Shown here: positions 18,607-26,709 of the stretch, in pieces
How the letters are laid out: every line of letters starts with the position of its first letter
Numbering within the stretch: the first letter of the stretch is position 1
DNA from: Chitinibacter sp. SCUT-21
Lineage (GTDB): Bacteria > Pseudomonadota > Gammaproteobacteria > Burkholderiales > Chitinibacteraceae
Assembly (NCBI GenBank): GCA_041874755.1
Contig: CP102611.1
Coordinates: 2,728,001-2,792,000 of the forward strand
Reading direction: 5' to 3'
DNA length: 64,000 bases
Notes under the pieces: generated by a model
The model's database searches: none
Told to the model about the DNA's origin: nothing
The model's input: the letters and a program-made list of their open reading frames with translations, nothing else
Made by a program: the position numbers and the translations under genes

Positions 18607-19533
18607 ATGTCGTTAGCATTTGTATTTCCGGGCCAAGGCTCGCAATCGATTGGGATGATGAATGGCTGGGCAGATTCAGCGGTGGTGAAAGCTACATTTG
18701 ACGAAGCATCTAGTGTGTTAGGCCAAGATCTGTGGGCCATGGTTAATGAAGGCCCGGCGGAAGATCTGAACGCGACCGTCAATACCCAGCCTGTGATGCT
18801 AGCTGCCGGTGTGGCTGCGTGGCGTGCGTATTTAGCCAATGGTGGTGCGATGCCAGCCGTGATGGCCGGTCATAGCTTGGGCGAATATACCGCTTTGGTG
18901 GCGGCAGAAGCGATTAGCTTTGGCGATGCCTTGCAATTAGTGCGTTTGCGCGCCGAAGCAATGCAAGAAGCCGTGCCTGCTGGCACCGGCGCGATGGCGG
19001 CGATTTTGAATTTGGCCGACGAAGAAATCATCGCTGCGTGTGCTGAAGCCGCGCAAGGCGAAGTGGTGCAAGCGGTTAATTTTAACTCGCCTGGCCAAGT
19101 GGTGATTGCCGGTACCAAAGCTGCGGTTGAGCGCGCCTGCGAAGCATGTAAAGCACGTGGTGCAAAACGCGCCTTGTTACTGCCTGTCTCAGTACCATCG
19201 CACTGCGATTTAATGAAGCCTGCGGCAGAAAAATTAGCGGCTAAATTGGCGACGATTGAAATTAACGCGCCAAAAGTGCCGGTCTTGCACAACGCTGATG
19301 TGGCTGCATATAGCGATGCCGCCGCCGTGCGTGACGCGTTGGTTCGTCAGCTGTATCAGCCTGTGCGCTGGGTAGAAACCGTGCAAAAAATGGTCGCAGA
19401 TGGTGTGACGGTGATGGCTGAATGTGGTCCAGGTAAAGTGTTGGTTGGCTTGAATAAACGCATTGCCGCCGATTTGCCATCTGTGGCTTTGCTTGATTTG
19501 GCGAGTATCGATGCACTTAAAGCTGCGCAATAA
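18607..19533 (+). CDS. fabD: Malonyl-CoA:ACP transacylase
   Basis: A 308-residue enzyme that loads malonyl groups onto ACP. FVFPGQGSQ at the start, the nucleophile S90 in GHSLGE and H199 in VPSHCDLM form the expected active site. ATG 18607 has AAGGAG six bases upstream. Upstream sequence carries the 15-base motif AAACATTTGTTTGAA (18551-18565), also found before fabF. Confidence 0.95.
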   Translation: MSLAFVFPGQGSQSIGMMNGWADSAVVKATFDEASSVLGQDLWAMVNEGPAEDLNATVNTQPVMLAAGVAAWRAYLANGGAMPAVMAGHSLGEYTALVAAEAISFGDALQLVRLRAEAMQEAVPAGTGAMAAILNLADEEIIAACAEAAQGEVVQAVNFNSPGQVVIAGTKAAVERACEACKARGAKRALLLPVSVPSHCDLMKPAAEKLAAKLATIEINAPKVPVLHNADVAAYSDAAAVRDALVRQLYQPVRWVETVQKMVADGVTVMAECGPGKVLVGLNKRIAADLPSVALLDLASIDALKAAQ

Positions 19534-19543
19534 GGATCAAGCC

Positions 19544-20077
19544 TTGAAAAAATCAATGATGCAGCATGTGATTTTGCTTAGCCTGTTGGCTTCGGCGCTG
19601 GTTGCGTGTGGTGGCGGTGGGGTGAGTATTGAGAATGGCAATGTGAATGCCGTGATCAGCAATACCGTGCCTACCTTAAGCGCATTGCGGGTTAAGGCCA
19701 GCGCAGTGACTGCATCAAACGCCTCTGCGGTGCAGATTGCCGCAGGTGAGTTTGACGTCGAATGGGATGCTCAGGCGGTCGATGCATCAACGCTGAACCT
19801 GTATCTGAGCGCCGATGCAGTGAAAGGCGATGGTGATTTGGATATATTCCTGACCGCCAATCCGCAAAAAAACAGCCGTGTCAAAATGAATTGGAAGGTA
19901 AGTCAAACCCAAATTGAGTTGGCGGGTTTGCCGTTGGATATCTCGTCATTTTTCACGGCGAGCCCAACCGGTCAGGGTTTTGTCATTGCGCGTGCTTGCG
20001 GTTTGATTGTGGATACGGCCAATGGCGAGCGTAAAGAGTGTCAGCAAAAAGAAGTGGCCATCGTATTTTTGAAATAA
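19544..20077 (+). CDS. Hypothetical lipoprotein within the fab cluster
   Basis: About 177 residues with a lipoprotein signal (LLASALVAC, then four glycines). The rest has no motif I recognise; it looks like a beta-rich exported domain with VEWDAQAVDASTLNLYLS and a Cys pair near the end. TTG 19544 is the likely start, with AAGGA upstream at good spacing; an ATG 12 bases later is the alternative. It lies 10 bases after fabD and before fabG, so it is probably co-transcribed with fatty-acid genes although nothing in it suggests lipid metabolism. Confidence 0.65.
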   Translation: MKKSMMQHVILLSLLASALVACGGGGVSIENGNVNAVISNTVPTLSALRVKASAVTASNASAVQIAAGEFDVEWDAQAVDASTLNLYLSADAVKGDGDLDIFLTANPQKNSRVKMNWKVSQTQIELAGLPLDISSFFTASPTGQGFVIARACGLIVDTANGERKECQQKEVAIVFLK

Positions 20078-20098
20078 ATAAAGCAGATACTTTTTCGA

Positions 20099-20147
20099 TG
20101 GTATTGCCCTGCAATGATTTGTAGTTATTGGTTGCAAGGCTATACCC
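20099..20147. repeat. 49-bp GGGTAT/ATAC palindromic element, copy 6
   Basis: On the minus strand it starts GGGTATAGCC and ends GCAATACCA. It folds along most of its length: GTAT-GCC-TGCAA against TTGCA-GGC-ATAC with single mismatches between blocks. It lies just upstream of the fabG ribosome binding site. Confidence 0.75.
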
Positions 20148-20162
20148 TTAATGGAGATATTT

Positions 20163-20906
20163 ATGAGTTTGCAAGGTAAAGTTGCGCTGGTCACCGGCGC
20201 ATCACGCGGTATTGGTCAAGCCATTGCTTTGGAATTGGCGAGCATGGGCGCTACCGTGATCGGTACCGCAACCAGCGATAGCGGCGCTGCGGCGATTGGC
20301 GAGTATTTGAAAGCAGCTGGCGCTAATGGCGCAGGTTTGCGTTTGAACGTGACTGAAGACGGCGCGTGTGATGCGATCGTGGCGCAAATCGAGAAAGAAT
20401 TCGGCGCGATTGCGATCTTGGTCAATAACGCCGGTATCACGCGTGATAACCTGTTGATGCGCATGAAGGATGAAGAATGGGATGCCATTATGGATACCAA
20501 TCTGAAGCCGGTGTACAAATTATCGAAAGCCGTGATGCGCAATATGATGAAGGCGCGTTGGGGCCGTATTATCAATATCGCTTCAGTGGTGGGCGCAACG
20601 GGCAATGCCGGTCAAACCAACTACTCAGCAGCGAAAGCGGCTTTGTTTGGCTTTACCAAATCATTGGCTAAAGAAATCGGCAGCCGTGGTGTAACGGTCA
20701 ATGCCGTGGCGCCAGGCTTTATCGATACCGATATGACCAAAGGTCTGCCGGATGAGCAAAAAGCGCATTTGGTGGCCAATATCGCCTTGGGTCGCTTGGG
20801 TGATCCACAAGATATCGCTGACGCCGTGGGTTTCTTGGCCTCGGATAAAGCAGCGTACATCACAGGCAACACCATTCATGTAAATGGTGGGATGTTTATG
20901 AATTAA
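20163..20906 (+). CDS. fabG: 3-oxoacyl-ACP reductase
   Basis: A 247-residue short-chain dehydrogenase that reduces beta-ketoacyl-ACP with NADPH. TGASRGIGQAIA is the cofactor motif, NNAG is present, and the active site S, Y and K lie in the stretch from IASVVG to NYSAAKA. GGAG at 20153-20156 places the start at ATG 20163, not at the in-frame codon four residues earlier. The size is exactly as usual. Confidence 0.96.
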   Translation: MSLQGKVALVTGASRGIGQAIALELASMGATVIGTATSDSGAAAIGEYLKAAGANGAGLRLNVTEDGACDAIVAQIEKEFGAIAILVNNAGITRDNLLMRMKDEEWDAIMDTNLKPVYKLSKAVMRNMMKARWGRIINIASVVGATGNAGQTNYSAAKAALFGFTKSLAKEIGSRGVTVNAVAPGFIDTDMTKGLPDEQKAHLVANIALGRLGDPQDIADAVGFLASDKAAYITGNTIHVNGGMFMN

Positions 20907-20910
20907 TCAG

Positions 20911-20941
20911 GTAAAATCGCGACCGAGTTGCGATTTTGCCG
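20911..20941 (+). terminator. Hairpin after fabG
   Basis: GGTAAAATCGC pairs with GCGATTTTGCC (one G-U pair in RNA). No clean T run follows, so termination is probably partial. Confidence 0.4.
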
Positions 20942-21027
20942 GATAAGATGCGATAAAAATCTGCTCCGGCGGTAGCAAAATTACTGAAAAAAAGGTAAAT
21001 TTGCGCTCTATTGCATCATGTAACTGT

Positions 21028-21054
21028 TTGCATGAGCCAAAATTTTGGTAGAAT
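21028..21054 (+). promoter_or_regulatory. Candidate promoter of acpP
   Basis: TTGCAT at 21028-21033 and TAGAAT at 21049-21054, 15 bases apart (16 if TTTGCA is taken as the -35). It is placed about 50 bases before the acpP start, consistent with strong separate expression of ACP. Confidence 0.4.
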
Positions 21055-21105
21055 GCGAACGCACTTTTCAGAAATTAAGCTAATAAAGGCTTGGGAACTA
21101 AATCC

Positions 21106-21345
21106 ATGGAAAACATCGAACAGCGCGTGAAGAAGATTGTTGCTGAGCAACTGGGCGTGCCAGAAACTGACGTTAAGATTGACTCTTCGTTTGTTAACGA
21201 CCTCGGCGCCGACTCACTCGACACCGTTGAACTCGTTATGGCCCTCGAAGAAGAATTCGAGTGCGAAATCCCTGACGAGGACGCTGAAAAAATCACTACC
21301 GTTCAACAAGCTGTTGACTACGTTAACGCTCACCTGAACAAGTAA
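21106..21345 (+). CDS. acpP: Acyl carrier protein
   Basis: A 79-residue acidic protein carrying growing fatty acids on a phosphopantetheine arm at S37 in GADSLDTVE. Length and sequence ([18 protein letters not shown]) are standard. I chose ATG 21106; a five-residue upstream extension is not typical of ACP. Followed by a terminator and then a nested palindromic element before fabF. Confidence 0.97.
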   Translation: MENIEQRVKKIVAEQLGVPETDVKIDSSFVNDLGADSLDTVELVMALEEEFECEIPDEDAEKITTVQQAVDYVNAHLNK

Positions 21346-21361
21346 TCTCGGTGATTCCAGA

Positions 21362-21395
21362 CCTCCGCTATGGCTTGCTGTAGCGGGGGTTTTAT
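21362..21395 (+). terminator. Intrinsic terminator after acpP
   Basis: CCTCCGCTA pairs with TAGCGGGGG (one G-U pair) and is followed by TTTTATTTTAT. Confidence 0.75.
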
Positions 21396-21402
21396 TTTAT
21401 CT

Positions 21403-21540
21403 GGCGCTGCTAAAACATTTGTTTGAAACGCAAAAAATCTCCTGCAAGACGCGATGTCGCAGGCCGTACATGTTGTACGGCGAGACAAAGCAACGCTCCG
21501 GAGGGATTTTTGCTTTAATACTATTTTTGAAGCGCTGCCG
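21403..21540. mobile_element. MITE-like nested palindrome between acpP and fabF
   Basis: Arms of about 40 bases are imperfect inverted repeats: GGCGCTGCTAAAA...GCAAAAAATC-TCC against GGAGGGATTTTTGC...GCGCTGCC. Inside is a 7-bp stem CCGTACA/TGTACGG with TGT loop (about 21459-21475). GCGCTGC occurs as a direct repeat near both edges (21404 and 21532), possibly a target duplication. There is no coding capacity. A similar architecture occurs at 29347-29412. Confidence 0.5.
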
Positions 21541-21574
21541 GCTAGATGCCGGCTTTTAAGCGGAGTACCCCCAC

Positions 21575-22816
21575 GTGTCTAAACGCAGAGTAGTTGTTAC
21601 CGGGTTGGGTCAAGTATCGCCCGTCGGCAATGATGTTGCCACTGGCTGGGCCAACCTGCTTGCTGGCAAGTCTGGTATTGGTATGATCACCCGATTTGAC
21701 GCGAGCGATCTGGCTTGCCAAATCGCCGGTGAAGTAAAAGATTTCGACATCGGACAGTACATCAGCCCGAAAGATGCACGTCGTATGGATGTGTTCATCC
21801 ATTACGGTATCGCTGCGGCATTGCAGGCCGTTGCTGATGCTGGCTTGGATGATATTGCTGGTTTGGATAAAACCCGTGTTGGCGTGAATATCGGTTCGGG
21901 TATCGGTGGTTTGCCATTGATCGAGAATACCGGCGTTGACGTTGTCCACGGCGGCCCACGCAAAATTGGCCCGTTCTTTATTCCTGGCTCTCTGGTGAAT
22001 TTGATTGCTGGCCACGTATCAATTATCAAAGGCTACCAGGGCCCGTCGTACGGCATCGTTTCGGCGTGTACGACTGGCGCACATTGTATCGGCGACTCAG
22101 CCCGTATGATTCAATACGGCGATGCAGATATCATGGTGGCGGGTGGCGCTGAAGGTGCGATCTCTAAACTGGGTATCGGCGGCTTTGCAGCGATGAAAGC
22201 CCTGTCGACTCGCAATGATGATCCAGCGACTTCGTCTCGTCCATGGGACAAAGGCCGTGATGGTTTTGTGATGGGTGAGGGCGCGGGTGTCTTGGTACTG
22301 GAAGAGTACGAACACGCGAAAAAACGTGGCGCGAAAATCTATGCTGAGCTAGTTGGTTTTGGTATGAGCTCTGACGCACACCATATCACTGCGCCAAATG
22401 CTGATGGCCCTGCGCGTGGCGTATTGAATGCGCTGCGCGATGCTGGCTTGAACGCAACAGACGTAGATTATGTGAATGCACACGGTACATCTACGCCACT
22501 GGGCGACGCGAACGAAACCAATGCACTGAAAATTGCGTTGGGCGATCACGCGAAGAAAGTCGTGGTGAACTCAACCAAATCAATGACCGGTCACTTATTG
22601 GGTGGCGCGGGTGGTGTTGAGGCCTTGTACTCTGTATTGGCCTTGCATCATCAAGTATCGCCACCAACCATCAATATCTTCGAACAAGATATTGAAGCGG
22701 GTTGCGATCTGGATTATTGCGCCAATACTGCGCGTGATATGAAGATCGACGTTGCGATCTCCAATAGCTTCGGCTTTGGTGGTACCAACGGTACTTTGGT
22801 ATTCCGCCGCGTTTAA
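21575..22816 (+). CDS. fabF: 3-oxoacyl-ACP synthase II
   Basis: A 413-residue elongating condensing enzyme with the triad C165 (VSACTTGAH), H303 ([11 protein letters not shown]) and H340 (SMTGHLLGG). The start is GTG 21575 with GGAG ten bases upstream, giving [17 protein letters not shown]. It ends the fatty-acid cluster and is followed by a strong terminator. Confidence 0.96.
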   Translation: MSKRRVVVTGLGQVSPVGNDVATGWANLLAGKSGIGMITRFDASDLACQIAGEVKDFDIGQYISPKDARRMDVFIHYGIAAALQAVADAGLDDIAGLDKTRVGVNIGSGIGGLPLIENTGVDVVHGGPRKIGPFFIPGSLVNLIAGHVSIIKGYQGPSYGIVSACTTGAHCIGDSARMIQYGDADIMVAGGAEGAISKLGIGGFAAMKALSTRNDDPATSSRPWDKGRDGFVMGEGAGVLVLEEYEHAKKRGAKIYAELVGFGMSSDAHHITAPNADGPARGVLNALRDAGLNATDVDYVNAHGTSTPLGDANETNALKIALGDHAKKVVVNSTKSMTGHLLGGAGGVEALYSVLALHHQVSPPTINIFEQDIEAGCDLDYCANTARDMKIDVAISNSFGFGGTNGTLVFRRV

Positions 22817-22829
22817 GCTAGGATGGTCC

Positions 22830-22863
22830 AATAAAAAACCACGCTGCGGCGTGGTTTTTTATT
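22830..22863. terminator. Bidirectional terminator after fabF
   Basis: AATAAAAAACCACGC and its exact complement with TGCG loop; serves fabF and the convergent hypothetical gene. Confidence 0.87.
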
Positions 22864-22876
22864 GGTTTGGCAATAA

Positions 22877-23233
22877 TTAAAATTTAATACATGGTCTACC
22901 CTTGTTTAATGCAAAGCATTGGCAGTTGGCAAAGCGACCATCAGCATTCACGATTAAAGTGTGTGCACTCAGCTTGCACCAACGACCACTTGTAGCTTCA
23001 AATGCATGATCAATATCGAGCTTGTTGCTACTTTGGCTGTGAGCGGCGACAGTGTAATTGCCATGATCATCATCCCAAACTTGAACAGCTTGTGCACTTT
23101 GATTATTGACCCGACCATTTAAGGGCCAAGGCCAGTGGCCATCACGTTCGCGTTCTTGCAGGATGATGAAAACGGCGGCTGTTGCGAGAGTGCAAAGTAA
23201 CAGCCCCAATAGAATAAATATGCGAAGTTTCAT
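22877..23233 (-). CDS. Small membrane-anchored hypothetical protein
   Basis: 118 residues: one N-terminal hydrophobic segment (about 3-25), then a hydrophilic, probably periplasmic part with four cysteines near the C-terminus, two of them in CQC. No family is recognised. It is the last gene of the hpnC-nuclease unit, starting 15 bases after the nuclease gene ends. Confidence 0.6.
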   Translation of the reverse strand: MKLRIFILLGLLLCTLATAAVFIILQERERDGHWPWPLNGRVNNQSAQAVQVWDDDHGNYTVAAHSQSSNKLDIDHAFEATSGRWCKLSAHTLIVNADGRFANCQCFALNKGRPCIKF

Positions 23234-23248
23234 TACAGCTTGGCCGAT

Positions 23249-23836
23249 TTAGTTGTTCCGTTTCGCTTTACGCCAATCCCACGGTGGGGTTGGATTTTTA
23301 TCGGCCCATAAGCCGCTTTGATCACGCTGTGCCGCTTCTTGTGCTGATTGATAACGTGAATAGTCGCTGCCGCTCTGTGTCTTGGCGTATTGGGTATAGT
23401 GCCAAGCGTAGCCGTTCACAACTTGCTGAAAATTGATATCTTGTGCGCCTTTAGTGATGCGTGCTACGCCACGTCCATATCGATCCACATCGTCAATATC
23501 CGCTTGGATCGTTTGACCGTAGACCAAGTCAGAGAGTGATTTCTTGGCTGCTTGGCCAAATGGCATTGCTTTTTCTGGCGCATCAATGTAGGCCAACCGC
23601 AGCTTATATTGTTTTTTATCGTCATCCAGCACGGTGACGGTATCGCCATCAGCAACACCAACAACCTGGCCGTTGATCACCATGCCCGTCGTTAATTTGC
23701 CAGGCTCGCTCGGTGTAGGCTTGATACAGGCCCAAGCGCCGACCAAAACGATGATCAGCGCCACAATCCGTTGTGGCCAGGTTTTAGCACTAAATAGGCG
23801 GAAAATAGCGCGTTGTTGTGCGGCAGTGACTTTCAT
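23249..23836 (-). CDS. Thermonuclease family protein (SNase-like)
   Basis: 195 residues. A hydrophobic signal/anchor (about 22-40) is followed by a staphylococcal-nuclease-like domain: GQVVGVADGDTVTVLD, then LRLAYIDAPEK with the catalytic Arg and Asp region, and DVDRYGRGVAR with the second Arg. It is probably a membrane-anchored or secreted phosphodiesterase. It starts four bases after hpnC ends, so it is translated from the same message, a pairing without obvious functional logic. Confidence 0.83.
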   Translation of the reverse strand: MKVTAAQQRAIFRLFSAKTWPQRIVALIIVLVGAWACIKPTPSEPGKLTTGMVINGQVVGVADGDTVTVLDDDKKQYKLRLAYIDAPEKAMPFGQAAKKSLSDLVYGQTIQADIDDVDRYGRGVARITKGAQDINFQQVVNGYAWHYTQYAKTQSGSDYSRYQSAQEAAQRDQSGLWADKNPTPPWDWRKAKRNN

Positions 23837-23840
23837 TGCT

Positions 23841-24701
23841 TTAATGACATCCGGTGTGAGAGTTTGATGATGGGTATTTCGCTTTAATTGCTTGATACAG
23901 AATAATGGGCCAGTCCAAGGTGGTTAAGGTTGGACGCGCGGTGTAGATGTTGTAATTTACTTGTTTTAGTTTATGTAAAACTCGATCCGCAGATAACACA
24001 ATCGTCCGAATTTCGAGGCCAATCCTGCCTGGTAGTGCACGGCCTAAGGGTGAGCCGGCACGCAGCATTTTGCGGGTGCGTTCACACTGAAAAGCCATTA
24101 GCCGCTTAAATTGCTCGTTATACTCGTGTGCAAAAAGCTTGCCATCCGTAAGACCGTATTTTTGCAATTCGTCCTGCGGAATATAGATTCGATCCTTTTT
24201 GAGATCGATTGCCACGTCTTGCCAAAAATTGACTAATTGCAGGGCGGTGCAAATGCCGTCTGACTGTGCCAGCATTCTGCCGTCGGTATAGCCAAAAATA
24301 TGCAGCAAAATTCGTCCCACTGGATTCGCCGAACGGCGGCAATAGTCGATGACTTCGCCGAAATTGTCGTAACGACTTTTGACGACATCTTGGCGAAATG
24401 CGGAGAATAAATCTTCAAATAACTGCAATGGAATAGCGTATTGCTGCACAACAGGCACCAGTGCTGCAAAGCGAGGTGTTAAGGGGGGGAGCCCCTGAGC
24501 AATTCTTTGCAGTTCGTGGCTGCATTCATCGAGTGCTGCGATGCGCTGCTCGGGACTAAAATCACCTTCATCAGCCAAATCATCGGCATAGCGGGCGATG
24601 TGATACACGACGGCGATCGGTTTGCGAAAGGGCTTGGGAAGTAAAAATGAGCCAACGGGAAAATTTTCATAATGTTGGACTGTTTGCCCAGGGGTAATCA
24701 T
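23841..24701 (-). CDS. hpnC: Hydroxysqualene/squalene synthase HpnC
   Basis: A 286-residue prenyl-condensing enzyme. The HpnC-type start HYENFPVGSFLLP, the first Asp-rich motif at D40-D44 (YADDLADEGD) and the second at D162-D166 (NFWQDVAIDLKKDRIYIP) are clear. In the HpnC-HpnD-HpnE route these enzymes make squalene for hopanoids from farnesyl diphosphate. Here the partners are not adjacent. AAGGA lies seven bases before ATG 24701. Confidence 0.85.
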   Translation of the reverse strand: MITPGQTVQHYENFPVGSFLLPKPFRKPIAVVYHIARYADDLADEGDFSPEQRIAALDECSHELQRIAQGLPPLTPRFAALVPVVQQYAIPLQLFEDLFSAFRQDVVKSRYDNFGEVIDYCRRSANPVGRILLHIFGYTDGRMLAQSDGICTALQLVNFWQDVAIDLKKDRIYIPQDELQKYGLTDGKLFAHEYNEQFKRLMAFQCERTRKMLRAGSPLGRALPGRIGLEIRTIVLSADRVLHKLKQVNYNIYTARPTLTTLDWPIILYQAIKAKYPSSNSHTGCH

Positions 24702-24810
24702 GACATATCCTTAATAAAAACTGACTCAGTCTGGTTTTATTTTCTATGAATGCTATAGTGGTCGAGCGTAAATGCTTACGTATTCAATTTTAATAAGTAC
24801 GGAGAATGTA

Positions 24811-25218
24811 ATGTTGAAAAAACTAGTTATGACCTTGTTTGCCACTTTCATGCTGTCAGCTTCGGCATTTGCTGCTGTTAATATTAACACCGCTACTGCG
24901 ACCGAGTTGGAGGCGCTTAATGGCATTGGCCCAGAAAAAGCCAAGGACATCATCGACTATCGTACCAAAAATGGCCCGTTTAAAACGGCTGAAGATATTA
25001 TGAAAGTGCCAGGTATTAAGGAAGGTACTTTTGCCAAAATTAAAGCTGACGTAACTGTAAATGGTAAAACAAGCGCAGTCGCGGCGGTAAAAGCCCCAGC
25101 TAAAGCCGAGTCCAAAGCGGCTCCAACTATGAAGCCAACCGCAGAGCCAAAGGCGACCAAAGCGCCTAAAGCAACCAAAGCGCCAAAAGCGGGCGCTAGT
25201 GAGCCAGCAAAGAAATAA
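24811..25218 (+). CDS. ComEA-like helix-hairpin-helix DNA-binding protein
   Basis: 135 residues: a signal peptide (ending around ASAFA), then one ComEA-type domain VNINTATATELEALNGIGPEKAK... with double helix-hairpin-helix, then a tail rich in Lys, Ala and Pro with the near-repeat PKATKA. ComEA proteins bind incoming DNA in the periplasm during natural transformation, and the basic tail would add DNA affinity. GGAG six bases before ATG 24811 sets the start. No other competence genes are in the window. Confidence 0.85.
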   Translation: MLKKLVMTLFATFMLSASAFAAVNINTATATELEALNGIGPEKAKDIIDYRTKNGPFKTAEDIMKVPGIKEGTFAKIKADVTVNGKTSAVAAVKAPAKAESKAAPTMKPTAEPKATKAPKATKAPKAGASEPAKK

Positions 25219-25229
25219 TTGAAAAGTGG

Positions 25230-25270
25230 CAGATAAAAAAACCGGATCAGTGATCCGGTTTTTTTATCTG
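25230..25270. terminator. Bidirectional terminator, 20-bp arms
   Basis: A near-perfect palindrome with arms CAGATAAAAAAACCGGATCA and complement around one central base. It ends both the ComEA-like gene and the isomerase operon. Confidence 0.88.
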
Positions 25271-25296
25271 CGCAAGCTATGCTCGGCAAGTAGGTC

Positions 25297-26085
25297 TTAC
25301 TGGACGATTTTGGCGTTTTTCATCAAATCATCAACCAGTTTTTGAATGCGCTGCCCTTGGATTTGTTGTTCCAATTGTGGTTTCACTTCATCGTAAGAAG
25401 GGCCTTTCGCATCACGCACGTCATCTAGCTTGATAACATGGAAACCAAATTGCGTTTTCACTGGGTCAGAAATTTTGCCTTTAGGCATTTTTTCTAGTGC
25501 GCCGCCGAATTCAGGAACGAAGTTCTTTGGATTCGACCAACCCAAATCACCGCCGTTTGAGCCTGAACCTTTGTCCATTGATTTAGCTTTGGCCAAATCA
25601 TCGAATTTTTTACCTTTTTTCAGGTCTTCGATAATCGCTTTAGCTTCAGCTTCAGTGGCCACCAAAATGTGACGCGCTTTGTATTCTTTGCCGCCAAAGT
25701 TCACTTTGATTTTGTCGTATTCTTTGCGCAGTTCGGCATCAGTAATTGGGTTGGCTTTAACGTACTGATTGATGTACGCGCCGATCACGATGCGCTGTTT
25801 CAGCATATCCAATTGCGCCATGGCTTCTGGGCTTTTATCCATGCCTTTTTTGATCGCTTCTTGGTAAACCACTTCGTTTTTGATCAATTCATCTTTGATC
25901 TTTGCGCGCAATTCTGGAGAGTCTTTCTGACCACGTTGTGCCAAATCATTCACAAATGCGTCTGATTTAGCTTGTGGAATAGCGACGCCATTGACGGTGG
26001 CCACAGTACCTGCCGGAGCAGCAAAAACACTAGCTGACAAGCTAGCAGCAGCAATGGCCAGAGCCAAACGGTTTGCTTTAAACAT
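25297..26085 (-). CDS. Periplasmic peptidyl-prolyl isomerase (parvulin/PpiC type)
   Basis: 262 residues with signal peptide ending SVFAA, a helical SurA/PrsA-like N-terminal part and a parvulin domain: YKARHILVATEAEAKAII, then GSNGGDLGWSNPKNFVPEF and the closing TQFGFHVIKLDD. It probably assists folding of exported proteins. The start at ATG 26085 follows GAAGGAA; the frame continues upstream through the bolA end. Last gene of the yciB-yciI-bolA unit. Confidence 0.88.
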   Translation of the reverse strand: MFKANRLALAIAAASLSASVFAAPAGTVATVNGVAIPQAKSDAFVNDLAQRGQKDSPELRAKIKDELIKNEVVYQEAIKKGMDKSPEAMAQLDMLKQRIVIGAYINQYVKANPITDAELRKEYDKIKVNFGGKEYKARHILVATEAEAKAIIEDLKKGKKFDDLAKAKSMDKGSGSNGGDLGWSNPKNFVPEFGGALEKMPKGKISDPVKTQFGFHVIKLDDVRDAKGPSYDEVKPQLEQQIQGQRIQKLVDDLMKNAKIVQ

Positions 26086-26114
26086 GCGATTTCCTTCGTT
26101 CAAAATAGCCAACA

Positions 26115-26378
26115 TCAAAATTCATCCGGCGTTAGCGCTCGGATACTGAGTGCATGTATGCGATGCGGAATTAGATCAGCTAAGGGCTGGTACACCATAC
26201 GGTGCCGCTCCAGCGTTTTTTTGCCAATAAACGCGCTCGATACAATTGTTAATTCATAATGCCCGCCGCCACTGGCTGCGCCGGCATGGCCCGCGTGGGC
26301 TGCACTATCGTCAAATAGCTCTAAGCTTTCAAACTCCAGCGACTGCAAACGCGTGCGAATTTCGTCGGTAATGCTCAT
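26115..26378 (-). CDS. BolA family protein
   Basis: 87 residues with the BolA core HYELTIVSSAFIGKKTLERHR and YQPLADLIPHRIHALSI. It has the invariant histidine that can help bind a glutaredoxin-shared iron-sulfur cluster. A His/Ala/Gly-rich insert (AAHAGHAGAASGGG) sits before the core. Which BolA subgroup it belongs to is not clear. It lies between yciI and the isomerase on one transcript. Confidence 0.87.
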   Translation of the reverse strand: MSITDEIRTRLQSLEFESLELFDDSAAHAGHAGAASGGGHYELTIVSSAFIGKKTLERHRMVYQPLADLIPHRIHALSIRALTPDEF

Positions 26379-26390
26379 GATACCAGACTC

Positions 26391-26693
26391 TTAGGGCAAT
26401 ACATGACGGAAGGGTTTTACCACGACTTCGGTAAAAATGCCATCTGTCACGTAAGGGTCTTCACTAATCCAGCTTTGGGCCGCTGAAAGGTTTTCGAATT
26501 CGGCAACAATCAAACTGCCGCTGAAACCTGCTGGCCCAGGATCGACGCTGTCAATAGCAGGAAACGGGCCCGCTAAAATCAAGCGACCTTCATTTTTCAA
26601 CTCTTCCATCCGTGCCAAATGCGCAGGGCGCACGGCGAGACGATCAGCTAATGAGTCTGGTTTATCGGTACCGATAATGGCATACAAAGGCAT
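26391..26693 (-). CDS. yciI: YciI family protein
   Basis: 100 residues with the YciI start [14 protein letters not shown], a conserved [11 protein letters not shown] and [25 protein letters not shown]. The conserved His and Asp positions suggest a small ferredoxin-like-fold enzyme, but no reaction is known for this type. Always found next to yciB in many proteobacteria, as here (16 bases). Confidence 0.88.
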   Translation of the reverse strand: MPLYAIIGTDKPDSLADRLAVRPAHLARMEELKNEGRLILAGPFPAIDSVDPGPAGFSGSLIVAEFENLSAAQSWISEDPYVTDGIFTEVVVKPFRHVLP

Positions 26694-26709
26694 GAACGAT
26701 CCTTAAGTT

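Noticed and set aside
23871..23920. GGGTATTTCG near the hpnC end as a twelfth 49-bp element
   Set aside because: It lies in coding sequence and no ATAC is found at the fixed distance.
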